From assembly GCA_963792485.1 (NCBI GenBank), contig CAWBWL010000008.1, positions 1 through 64,000 of the forward strand: a stretch of 64,000 nt of DNA, read 5' to 3'. The translations under genes were made by a program, and so were the position numbers. The DNA is from JANOYJ01 sp963792485 (GTDB taxonomy: Bacteria > Pseudomonadota > Alphaproteobacteria > Rhizobiales > Rhizobiaceae). Each line of letters begins with the position of its first letter. Position 1 is the stretch's first letter. The notes beneath the pieces are model-generated. The model saw nothing but the letters and a program-made list of their open reading frames with translations, had not been told where the DNA came from and ran no database searches. Shown here piece after piece: positions 8,262-15,592 of the stretch.

Positions 8262-9771
8262 TCAATCTATGCGCAAGGTCACAAACTTGAGCTCGCCGGT
8301 TTTTGTGGCAACCATCAGGAGCGCGTTCTTGCGGCCCTCCTTCTTCAATGCCTCAACCTTCTTGGCGATATCTTCAGGCTTCGTCACAGCCTCCTGGGCG
8401 ATCTCCGTGATCACCTGACCTGCCGCGATTTCCTTCTCCGCCGCCGTGGAGTTTGCATCCACTTCGGTGATGACCACGCCCTTCACCTCGGCAGCGATCT
8501 CGAACTTCTTGCGCGTTTCCTCGTCCAGCAGAGCCAGCTTCATGCCGAGCACTTTGACATCGGCAGGCTTGACGGCCTCCGCGCCACCTCCCGCTCTCCT
8601 TGGAGGCCATCTGTTGTTCGCCGTCCTCCAGCCGCCCAAGCTTCACCTTGACGCGCTGATCAGTTCCCTTGCGCGAAATCAGCAACTCGACCTCTTGGCC
8701 GACGCCCGTGTCAGCCACCATGCGCGGAAGATCGCGCATCTCGACGATCTTCTTGCCGTTGAATTCCTTGACGACGTCGCCAGCCTGCAGCGTGCCGTCG
8801 GCCACCGGACCGGGTTTGATGACGCCGGCAATCAGCGCGCCCTCTGCCTTGGTCATGCCGAGGCTTTCGGCGATGTCGTCCGTGACCGGCTGAATGCGCA
8901 CGCCCAGCCAGCCGCGGCGCGTCTCGCCAAACTGCCGCAATTGCGCGACAACGCCTTGGGCAAGCTCTGTCGGGATGGAAAAACCTAGGCCGATTGAGCC
9001 GCCCGTCGGCGATATGATCGCCGAATTGATACCGATGACTTCGCCATCCATGTTGAACAGCGGACCGCCGGAATTGCCCCGGTTGATCGCCGCGTCCGTC
9101 TGGATAAAGCGGTCATAAGGACCGGAGCTGATATCGCGGTTGCGCGCCGAAATAATGCCGACGGTCACCGTGCCGCCAAGGCCGAACGGATTGCCGATCG
9201 CCATGACCCAATCGCCGATGCGCGCCTTGTCGGAATCGCCGAACTTCACCGCCTTCAGCGTCTTGCCTTTGGTATCGACCTTGAGAACCGCTATGTCCGT
9301 CTTTGGATCGGTTCCGACGAGCTTTGCCGTCAGCTTGGTTCCATCGGTGAAATTGGCGGTGATTTCGTCGGCGTCGGCGATCACGTGATTATTGGTGATG
9401 ATGATGCCTTCAACTGCGTCGACAACGAACCCTGAACCAAGCGATTGCGCCTTGCGCGAGTTCTGCCCGCCGCCCCCGCCTTGGCCGCCAGGCCCGTTTT
9501 TGAAGAACTCATCAAAAAAGTCCTGAAAGGGCGAACCTTCCGGCAATTGCGGCATCGGAACCGTGCTCGGACCCTCAGTGCCTGCAATGGTCTGGCTGGT
9601 GGATATGTTCACTACGGCGTCAAGCAGGCCTTCCGCCAAGTCCGCAACGGATTCCGGCCCTTTGGCGTAAGCATCAACTGACAGCGGCAGCGTTGACGTG
9701 ATGCCTATCAAAGCGGCGAAGCCCGCAGCTGCGAGTTTGGCGGAGAGTTTTTTCATTACGGACGAAGCCAC
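8262..9771 (-). pseudogene. DegP/HtrA periplasmic serine protease (one frame break)
   Basis: A Do-type protease: signal peptide, trypsin-like domain, then two PDZ domains. The catalytic triad is readable as His in TNNHV, Asp in KTDIAVL and Ser in GNSGGP. The first PDZ begins at GWLGVRIQPV and the second covers VKPADVKVLGMKL to the end. Near 8593 the frame changes by one base inside a G run; removing a single G joins LEDGEQQMASKES to GGGAEAVKPAD without a gap. The GTG at 9771 is chosen as start because AAGGGAG lies 7 bp before it. Role: folding stress protease or chaperone in the periplasm. The break is probably a sequencing indel; if real, only PDZ2 is lost. Confidence 0.85.
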
Positions 9772-9904
9772 GGATAATCTCCCTTGGAATTTTGCATGAA
9801 ATGCAGCGCGTTCCGCCGCTCTTATGCGGAGTGTGTTGTGAGACAATTAAGGCCGCATTCTGTCTTTGCGGCTGAGCCTGGTTGACATTAGCGTGAGTAT
9901 GGCC

Positions 9905-10090
9905 TCACCCCCGCACCAGCCAGACAATGCCAAGACCGAACGCCATTGAAGCAAACCCGACCATACGCAAAGTCTGCTCGGGAAGTCCCGTCACTTCCAA
10001 TGCCAGCCTTTTGGCTCCGGCCGGAAAGCCGCCATAAAGCAGCCCCTCAAAAATGAAAAGGAGCCCTATGGCAGCCAGAAAATCGCTCAT
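9905..10090 (-). CDS. DUF2065 small membrane protein
   Basis: A 61-residue protein with two predicted transmembrane helices (residues ~3-22 and ~40-59) connected by a short loop with TGLPEQTLRMVG, typical of DUF2065. It directly follows hflC, with a 4-bp ATGA overlap, so it belongs to the hflK-hflC transcript. The same three-gene order is common in proteobacteria, suggesting a membrane partner of the HflKC complex, but no activity is known. The degP-like gene follows 133 bp downstream on the same strand. Confidence 0.88.
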   Translation of the reverse strand: MSDFLAAIGLLFIFEGLLYGGFPAGAKRLALEVTGLPEQTLRMVGFASMAFGLGIVWLVRG

Positions 10091-11010
10091 TGCGCCGGCG
10101 TGACCGGCGCTGCAGGCGTAGGCGACGGAGAGCCGTTCACATCTCGGAAGAACTTGAAGAACTCGGAGTCAGGCGACAAAACCATTGAGGTCCCCTGTCC
10201 TTGCAACGACAAGGCATAAGCCTGCATGGACCGGTAGAAGTTGAAAAACTCAGGATCCTTGTTGAATGCGGCGGCAAATATCGAGTTACGCTCGCCATCG
10301 CCCTGACCACGGGCAATTTCAGATCCCTTTCGCGCTTCCGCAACAATTTCAACCACTTGCCGGTCGGCTATGGCGCGTGTCCGCTGCGCGTTCTCATTGC
10401 CCCTTGCACGCAGCCGTTCAGCTTCGGCAAGACGCTCGGCCTTCATCCGCTCGAATGTCTGCTGCGACACTTCCGCTGTCAGATCTGTCCGGCGGATGCG
10501 CACGTCCACGATTTCAAGCCCAAGCGACGTCGCATCCGGGCGCAGCTGGTCGCGCACTTCTTTCATCATGGTTGGCCGCTCTTCCGACAGCGCTGCTTCA
10601 AAGCCGCGTAGGCCGTAAACCTGCCGCAGCGAGTTATCGAGACGGGTGCGCAAACGCGCCTGCGCATTGTCAAGATTTCCGGACACGGCCAGACGGAACA
10701 CGCGCGGATCAGCAATGCGATAGGCAACGAACGCGTCCACGAGGAAGAATTTGCCGCCGGACACCTGAACACGGATGTCATTGAGGTCAAACCGTAGCAC
10801 GCGGTCCTCAACGATCTGAACACTGTCTGCTTCCAGGAACGCGAACGGCATTTTGAAATAGATGCCGGGCTCCTTCTTCACGTCCACGATTTCGCCGAAG
10901 CGCAGCACAATGGCTTGCTCCCGCTCGTTGACCACGAAAAAGGACGAATAGGCAAGAAACGCCAGAATGGCGATAAGGCCGCCGATAAACGGCAAACGGG
11001 ACGTGTTCAT
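10087..11010 (-). CDS. hflC: HflC, SPFH/prohibitin-type FtsH modulator
   Basis: HflC and HflK form a large membrane cage around the AAA protease FtsH and limit its attack on membrane proteins. The 307-residue protein has an N-terminal anchor (residues ~6-28) followed by the SPFH/band 7 domain beginning VNEREQAIVLRFGEIV, then a long charged helix rich in E/A/R (ERLRARGNENAQRTRAIAD) and a Pro/Ala tail. The start overlaps the end of hflK by 4 bp, the normal coupled arrangement. Periplasmic topology is expected for the SPFH part. Confidence 0.95.
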   Translation of the reverse strand: MNTSRLPFIGGLIAILAFLAYSSFFVVNEREQAIVLRFGEIVDVKKEPGIYFKMPFAFLEADSVQIVEDRVLRFDLNDIRVQVSGGKFFLVDAFVAYRIADPRVFRLAVSGNLDNAQARLRTRLDNSLRQVYGLRGFEAALSEERPTMMKEVRDQLRPDATSLGLEIVDVRIRRTDLTAEVSQQTFERMKAERLAEAERLRARGNENAQRTRAIADRQVVEIVAEARKGSEIARGQGDGERNSIFAAAFNKDPEFFNFYRSMQAYALSLQGQGTSMVLSPDSEFFKFFRDVNGSPSPTPAAPVTPAQ

Positions 11011-12128
11011 TGTTGCGCGGCTCCTTGCTGACGCGGTCGCAGTTCGCCAAGCGGCAGGTAGGGCACAACGCCCTGCCCATTGCCCTGCTCTATGATCACC
11101 TTGTTGGAATCGCGGAACACGCCCTCCATGGTCTCAAGGAACATGCGTTTGCGGGTAACTTCCGGCGCTTTCACATATTGATCGTAAATGGACACGAAGC
11201 GCGAAGCCTCGCCTTGCGCTTCCTGCACGACACGGTTTTTGTAGGCGGCGGCCTCTTCAGTGATCTGCGCCGCTTCGCCGCGCGCCTTGCCGAGCCGTTC
11301 ATTGGCATATTTGTTCGCTTCTTCAACGAACCGGTCTTCGTCCTGTTCGGCGCGCTGCACCTCGTCAAACGCGTCTGCCACATCCTGCGGCGGCGCGGCA
11401 TCTTCGATGGGCACCTGATTGATCTGCACGCCCGCGCCGTATCCGTCGAGCGTCTGCTGCGTGATCGTGCGCACTTCCGTGGCTATTTCCGCGCGCTTGT
11501 CGCGGAAAATATCCTGCACTGGCCTGCGTCCGACCACTTCGCGCATGGCGCTTTCTGCAACTTGCCGCACAAGATCTTCAGGGTCTGAGACCTTGAACAA
11601 ATAGGCGGCGGGATCAGACACCTGGAACAAAACCGAGAACCGCACATCGACGATATTCTGGTCGCCTGATAACATCAGGCCTGCCCCCGTGCCGCGCGAC
11701 GCCTCGGTGCCGATGGGAATCTGCTTTTCGGCTGTAATGATCTTCTCATAGGTCTCGACCGGCCAGAAGTGGAAATGCAGGCCCGGCCCGGAGATTTCCG
11801 TCTTGGGCTTTCCAAAGCGCAGTTCGACTGCCTGTTCGTCTGGCTGCACGGTGTAGATCGCCTGCATGAACCAGAGCGCCACTGCGCCTGCGGCTATCAG
11901 CCCGACAAACAGTGGATTGGCTCCGCCGCCGCCAGGAAGTACTTGTTTCAGCCGGTCCTGCCCCCGCCGCAGAATGTCTTCCAGATCTGGCGGCGTGTTA
12001 CCGGAGGGACCTCCCCCGCCGCCACCGCCGCTGGGCCGCTGACCCCAAGGTCCGCCACCACCCGTTGGTTTCCAGGGGCCGCCCCCATTTTTGTCGCCGC
12101 CACCGCCGCTTTGGTTGCTCCAAGGCAT
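11007..12128 (-). CDS. hflK: HflK, SPFH/prohibitin-type FtsH modulator
   Basis: Partner of HflC in the FtsH-regulating cage. The 373-residue protein starts with a ~50-residue Gly/Pro-rich cytoplasmic tail (several GGGG runs), then a transmembrane helix (~75-95), then the SPFH domain (YTVQPDEQAVELRFGKP) and a long coiled segment ending in a Gln/Arg-rich tail. The glycine-rich N terminus is the usual HflK hallmark and separates it from HflC. First gene of the hflK-hflC-DUF2065 set; the 129-bp space upstream contains a small hairpin (GCGGGA...TCCCGC around 12144-12160). Confidence 0.95.
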   Translation of the reverse strand: MPWSNQSGGGGDKNGGGPWKPTGGGGPWGQRPSGGGGGGGPSGNTPPDLEDILRRGQDRLKQVLPGGGGANPLFVGLIAAGAVALWFMQAIYTVQPDEQAVELRFGKPKTEISGPGLHFHFWPVETYEKIITAEKQIPIGTEASRGTGAGLMLSGDQNIVDVRFSVLFQVSDPAAYLFKVSDPEDLVRQVAESAMREVVGRRPVQDIFRDKRAEIATEVRTITQQTLDGYGAGVQINQVPIEDAAPPQDVADAFDEVQRAEQDEDRFVEEANKYANERLGKARGEAAQITEEAAAYKNRVVQEAQGEASRFVSIYDQYVKAPEVTRKRMFLETMEGVFRDSNKVIIEQGNGQGVVPYLPLGELRPRQQGAAQQ

Positions 12129-12257
12129 GTAATGATACGCTCCCGCTGGCGCGGGAGATTTCCCGCATATTATCTGTTTTCAATACGTTATAGGAATGCG
12201 CGCAGCGCAATTCAACGCGTTGTAAGCGCTATTCAACAATTGCGCGCTGAAATCGGG

Positions 12258-12809
12258 TTAGAATCGCCTCTCATGGACAACATGCCGCGTCGCATGGCTG
12301 TCTTTTTCGCCCGCCGGATGGGGTTCCGATGAAACCTCCCGCCAAACGGCGGGGTCAATGACAGGGAATCGGGTGTCCCCGTCCACTTGAGCCTCGACAT
12401 ATGTCACGACAAGGCGATCCGCATTGTCGATCGTCTGGCGGTAAATCTCACCGCCGCCAATGACGCAAACTTCGTTCGCGCCATCAGCGGCCGCCTTCGC
12501 TTTTGCCAGACGCAGCGCTTCAGCAATGTCCGCAACAACGGTCACACCCTCGGTTTGAAAGGACCTGTCTCGCGTGACAACAATATTCTCCCGGCCTGGA
12601 AGCGCCTTGCCAATGGATTGGAAGGTCTTGCGCCCCATAATCACCGGCCGGCCGATTGTGTTCGCCTTGAACCGCTTCAAATCCGAAGAAAGCCGCCATG
12701 GCAGTTCGCCATCCCGCCCGATCACCCCATTGCGCGCCACCGCGGCTACCAGCGAGACCTTGATGTCTTTTACGGCCACGGCGGCGCCTTTGACTGCAGG
12801 GGTGATCAT
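12258..12809 (-). CDS. folA: Dihydrofolate reductase
   Basis: FolA reduces dihydrofolate with NADPH, restoring the tetrahydrofolate oxidised by thymidylate synthase. Diagnostic segments are VAAVARNGVIGRDGELPWRL (folate site, with the acidic residue supplied a few residues later), GRPVIMGRKTFQSIG (NADPH site) and VIGGGEIYRQ. About 15 residues precede the conserved core; this longer N terminus starts at an ATG that overlaps the thyA stop by 4 bp, so translational coupling explains the start. Order thyA-folA is the common arrangement. Confidence 0.95.
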   Translation of the reverse strand: MITPAVKGAAVAVKDIKVSLVAAVARNGVIGRDGELPWRLSSDLKRFKANTIGRPVIMGRKTFQSIGKALPGRENIVVTRDRSFQTEGVTVVADIAEALRLAKAKAAADGANEVCVIGGGEIYRQTIDNADRLVVTYVEAQVDGDTRFPVIDPAVWREVSSEPHPAGEKDSHATRHVVHERRF

Positions 12810-13600
12810 ACCGCGATCGGCGCCTTGATGCTGGGATCAGCCTCATAGCCCTCGAGCCGGAAGTCCTCAAACCTGAACCCGAAAATATCCTTGATCTCCG
12901 GATTGATGTGCATCACAGGCAAGGGTTTGGGCGAGCGCGCAAGCTGCAGTCGCGCCTGATCGAAATGGTTTGCGTAAAGATGCGCATCGCCCAGCGTATG
13001 AACAAACTCGCCGCGTCTCAGCCCGGTCACTTGCGCCACCATCATCGTCAGCAGCGCATAAGACGCAATATTGAACGGAACGCCGAGGAAAATGTCCGCC
13101 GAGCGCTGGTAGAGCTGGCACGATAGCTTGCCGTTCGCCACATAAAACTGGAACAGGCAGTGACATGGCGGCAGCGCCATCTCATCCACCTGCGCCGGGT
13201 TCCAAGCCGACACGATGAGCCGCCGCGATTCAGGCTTTGCCTTGATCTGCCGCACGACATTGGCGATCTGGTCAATCGTCTCGCCATTACCCTTCGGCCA
13301 CGACCGCCACTGCGATCCATAGACCGGGCCAAGATCACCATTGGCATCCGCCCATTCATCCCAGATCGAAACCCCGTTCTCTTTGAGGTACCCGATATTG
13401 GTGGCCCCCATCAGGAACCAGAGCAGTTCATGAATGATGCTTTTGAGGTGAAGTTTCTTGGTGGTCGTGACCGGAAAACCATCGTTCAGATCAAACCGCA
13501 TCTGGTAACCGAACACGCCGCGTGTGCCCGTACCCGTGCGGTCGCCGCGGTCAACGCCGTTTTCGAGCGCATGGCTCAGCAGATCTAGATATTGGCGCAT
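12806..13600 (-). CDS. thyA: Thymidylate synthase (ThyA)
   Basis: ThyA methylates dUMP to dTMP using 5,10-methylenetetrahydrofolate. Typical length is 264 residues. The catalytic cysteine is in MALPPCHCLFQFYV, the phosphate-binding arginine region is near the N terminus (DRTGTGTRGVFGYQ), and QRSADIFLGVPFNIASYA plus DAHLYANHFDQARLQL are the usual substrate-binding blocks. It is the first gene of a coupled pair with folA. Because it is the classical ThyA and not ThyX, a dihydrofolate reductase is needed, which fits its neighbour. Confidence 0.97.
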   Translation of the reverse strand: MRQYLDLLSHALENGVDRGDRTGTGTRGVFGYQMRFDLNDGFPVTTTKKLHLKSIIHELLWFLMGATNIGYLKENGVSIWDEWADANGDLGPVYGSQWRSWPKGNGETIDQIANVVRQIKAKPESRRLIVSAWNPAQVDEMALPPCHCLFQFYVANGKLSCQLYQRSADIFLGVPFNIASYALLTMMVAQVTGLRRGEFVHTLGDAHLYANHFDQARLQLARSPKPLPVMHINPEIKDIFGFRFEDFRLEGYEADPSIKAPIAV

Positions 13601-13647
13601 TCACAGGCCCCGATTCGGACCGGCACTATAGGGCTTTGCGCGCCGCT

Positions 13648-13688
13648 CAAAAAACAAAATCCCCCGGCGCTTCACAGCGCACGGGGGA
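13648..13688 (-). terminator. Intrinsic terminator after the DUF2853 gene
   Basis: On the minus strand a GC-rich stem (TCCCCCG with CGGGGGA, plus an inner GCGC/GCGC) is followed by TTTTGTTTTTT. It lies about 25 bp after the DUF2853 stop codon (13713) and before the thyA start at 13600. This is the best canonical Rho-independent terminator in the window. Confidence 0.8.
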
Positions 13689-13712
13689 ATCTGGGCCCCT
13701 CTCCAGAACGAA

Positions 13713-14024
13713 TTAGAGCGCGCCGAGCTTACCCAAGTGCTTGGCGACGAGATAATAGAATGTGACGCGGCCCTTGGTCTTGTCGGCCTTCATCGTCTCG
13801 CAGACTTTTGCGATAATGGAATCGGACTTTCCATTATCAGTGGCGCCGAACTTTTTGACGCACCATTTTTCACGGACGCGGTCGAGCTCGGTCTGGTCGG
13901 AACAGGACACGAGCGATGAATCCTTGTTGCGCAGCGCAATGCCGAGGTGTTTGACGATTTTCTTGACGTGTTCCTCGTCAGCGCCGGCATCATACCGGCG
14001 AACGTCTGCGAGATAGTCTGACAT
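13713..14024 (-). CDS. DUF2853 family protein
   Basis: A 103-residue basic helical protein. The start MSDYLADVRRYDAG is preceded by GGGGAGACCACT, and an upstream in-frame ATG at 14114 lacks a ribosome site. The segment VKKIVKHLGIALRNKDSSLVSCSD and the terminal KGRVTFYYLVAKHLGKL are characteristic of the DUF2853 family, which is found mainly in alphaproteobacteria and Bacteroidetes. Two cysteines (SCSD and KWCVKK) plus a third in KVCET are present. No function is known. It is transcribed divergently from the ssrA locus and ends at a strong terminator. Confidence 0.8.
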   Translation of the reverse strand: MSDYLADVRRYDAGADEEHVKKIVKHLGIALRNKDSSLVSCSDQTELDRVREKWCVKKFGATDNGKSDSIIAKVCETMKADKTKGRVTFYYLVAKHLGKLGAL

Positions 14025-14189
14025 AGTGGTCTCCCCAAGTGGAAAAGATGAACTCTCTGAAAAAGCAAGCGCCCCGCCACGTGTCAGTGGTTCTTTTTCT
14101 TTCCTGCTCCACAACCTTTCTTCCCCACGTTAACCAATAAGTCAATCCCGTTGAACAATTACCGGAAACAAGCCTCTTTTAATGTCCGG

Positions 14190-14515
14190 CGCAAAGGCTT
14201 ACATTAGCAATGCCGGCTTGTCCGGCTATGGCGATAAATGGCCGGTGTAATAAACCATTCGGACCCGGGGGCAGTACCCGGCGCCTCCACCAGAGTGCAG
14301 GAATGCTGCGTTGTGGCGGGGGCGAAACAGGATCGACGAGGGTGTAAAGATCGTGTTTTTGCTCGGCATTGTACCACCGTTATCGGGCTGAAACCTTAGT
14401 TGCAAATGACAACTATGCAGAAGTACGTCTCGCTGCTTAATCGCGGTGTGACACTTCAAATCAAGCCCTAAGCTGTTGCAGGTTTAGGCGGGGCTCGGAG
14501 GTGCCTGGCAACAGA
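14190..14515 (+). ncRNA. ssrA: tmRNA, circularly permuted two-piece (alphaproteobacterial) form
   Basis: The 3' half comes first: a T-arm-like segment ends in CGCCTCC-A-CCA (14282-14292). A short spacer (about 14293-14317) follows and is removed in processing. Then GGGGGCG (14318-14324) opens the 5' half and pairs with CGCCTCC over seven base pairs with one G-U. GAAACAGGATCGACGAGG matches the tmRNA 5' consensus. The resume frame begins at GCA 14402 and reads ANDNYAEVRLAA, then TAA at 14438-14440, a typical degradation tag ending LAA-like. The pseudoknot region runs to about 14515. It rescues stalled ribosomes with SmpB. The outer ends are approximate because the mature 5' end of the acceptor piece is not visible. 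Confidence 0.92.
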
Positions 14516-14616
14516 AACCTCCACTTCTCCTTCCCTGTTAAGATTGACGGTTTACGCCGGGCAAAAGCACGGCTAAATCAAGCACCGAACTTCAGCATGC
14601 AGGGACCGGCTCATCC

Positions 14617-15177
14617 ATGTCGCAAGACTTGATCAGATACGATATTCTGACCCAGGAGGCCCTGCGCGGCGTGATCCGCAAAGTGCTGGGTGAAGTTGCG
14701 CGCACGGGCATACCCGGCAACCATCATTTCTTCATCACCTTCATGACCCACGCCACCGGCGTGCGCATTTCAACGCGTTTGCGGGAAAAATACCCAGAGC
14801 AGATGACAATCGTCATTCAGCATCAGTACTGGGATCTGGAAGTCACCGACGTGCATTTCGAAATCGGTCTCTCGTTCGGCGATGTGCCGGAGCGCCTCAG
14901 CATTCCGTTCGCCGCCATTCGCGGCTTTTATGATCCGTCCGTCAACTTCGAATGCGAGTTCGAGGTCAAGGTCGAGGTTGAAGCGCCGGCAGAATCGTCG
15001 GAAGTCATCTTGCGCCCCGTCACGGCCGTTGACGTGGCCAAACCAAAAACCGCAGCTTCAAAAGTCCCGGCGCCGGCCAAAGCGCCTGCCGCAAAATCGG
15101 TCGAAGCGGCTGAAACAGACGAAGGCAAGCCAATGGCCGATGTCGTCTCCCTGAACTCGTTCCGCAAGAACAAGTGA
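14617..15177 (+). CDS. sspB: SspB-alpha, ClpXP adaptor for ssrA-tagged proteins
   Basis: A 186-residue adaptor that binds ssrA-tagged polypeptides and tethers them to ClpX. The N-terminal tag-binding domain (residues 1-~115) is recognisable from IRYDILTQEALRGVIRKVL, HHFFITFMTHATGVRIS, QHQYWDLEV and FSIPFAAI-like IPFAAIRGFYDPSV. A ~55-residue Pro/Ala/Lys linker follows, ending in ADVVSLNSFRKNK, the ClpX-binding tail typical of alpha-type SspB. It starts about 100 bp after the tmRNA gene on the same strand, so tag and tag receptor are neighbours. DUF4169 and an RHH protein follow with 1-4 bp overlaps. Confidence 0.93.
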   Translation: MSQDLIRYDILTQEALRGVIRKVLGEVARTGIPGNHHFFITFMTHATGVRISTRLREKYPEQMTIVIQHQYWDLEVTDVHFEIGLSFGDVPERLSIPFAAIRGFYDPSVNFECEFEVKVEVEAPAESSEVILRPVTAVDVAKPKTAASKVPAPAKAPAAKSVEAAETDEGKPMADVVSLNSFRKNK

Positions 15178-15371
15178 TGGCCGAAATCGTCAATCTCAGG
15201 CAATGGCGCAAGCGCCAGAGGCGCATTGAGGCGGAAGACAAGGCCGCACAGAACCGCGCCAGTTTTGGCCAGACAAAAGCCGGCAAGGCGCGCCGGAACC
15301 TTTCCCAAACGCAGTCGGTCCGCCATCTCGACCAGCATCTTCTCACGCCTGAACCGGAAGATAGCGCATGA
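15177..15371 (+). CDS. DUF4169 family small basic protein
   Basis: A 64-residue, strongly basic protein starting MAEIVNLRQWRKRQRR, the hallmark of DUF4169. The ATG at 15177 overlaps the sspB stop (TGATG), and its own stop overlaps the next gene, so it is translated as part of the sspB operon. Its stretch of K/R-rich helix (residues ~7-45) with Ala suggests a DNA- or RNA-contacting helix, but that is inference. No function is known; the family occurs in the same position after sspB in many alphaproteobacteria as far as I know. Confidence 0.8.
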   Translation: MAEIVNLRQWRKRQRRIEAEDKAAQNRASFGQTKAGKARRNLSQTQSVRHLDQHLLTPEPEDSA

Positions 15372-15589
15372 GCGCTGTCAAAAAGCGCTCAGTCTCCATT
15401 CGCGGCCACCAGACCAGCTATTCCGTCGAAGATGCTTTCCATGAAGTGTTGGTGGACATGGCCCGCAGCCGCGACATCTCGCTCGCCGCGCTCATCGCAT
15501 CCATCGACGAGACCCGACAGCGCGACGAGAACCTGTCATCAGCGCTGCGCCTCGCCGTTTTGGACTGTTTAAAGTCGCGCAAAATCTGA
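15368..15589 (+). CDS. Ribbon-helix-helix domain protein (sspB operon)
   Basis: A 73-residue protein of the RHH 'aryl-sulfate sulfotransferase-like' group. It opens with KKRSVSIRGHQTSYSVEDAF, a beta strand with alternating residues for the antiparallel ribbon, followed by two helices (FHEVLVDMARSRDISLAAL and SALRLAVLDCL). Such proteins dimerise and usually bind DNA. It overlaps the DUF4169 gene by 4 bp and ends 3 bp from the stop of the convergent AsmA gene. It may autoregulate the operon; that is inference. Confidence 0.8.
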   Translation: MSAVKKRSVSIRGHQTSYSVEDAFHEVLVDMARSRDISLAALIASIDETRQRDENLSSALRLAVLDCLKSRKI

Positions 15590-15592
15590 AGA

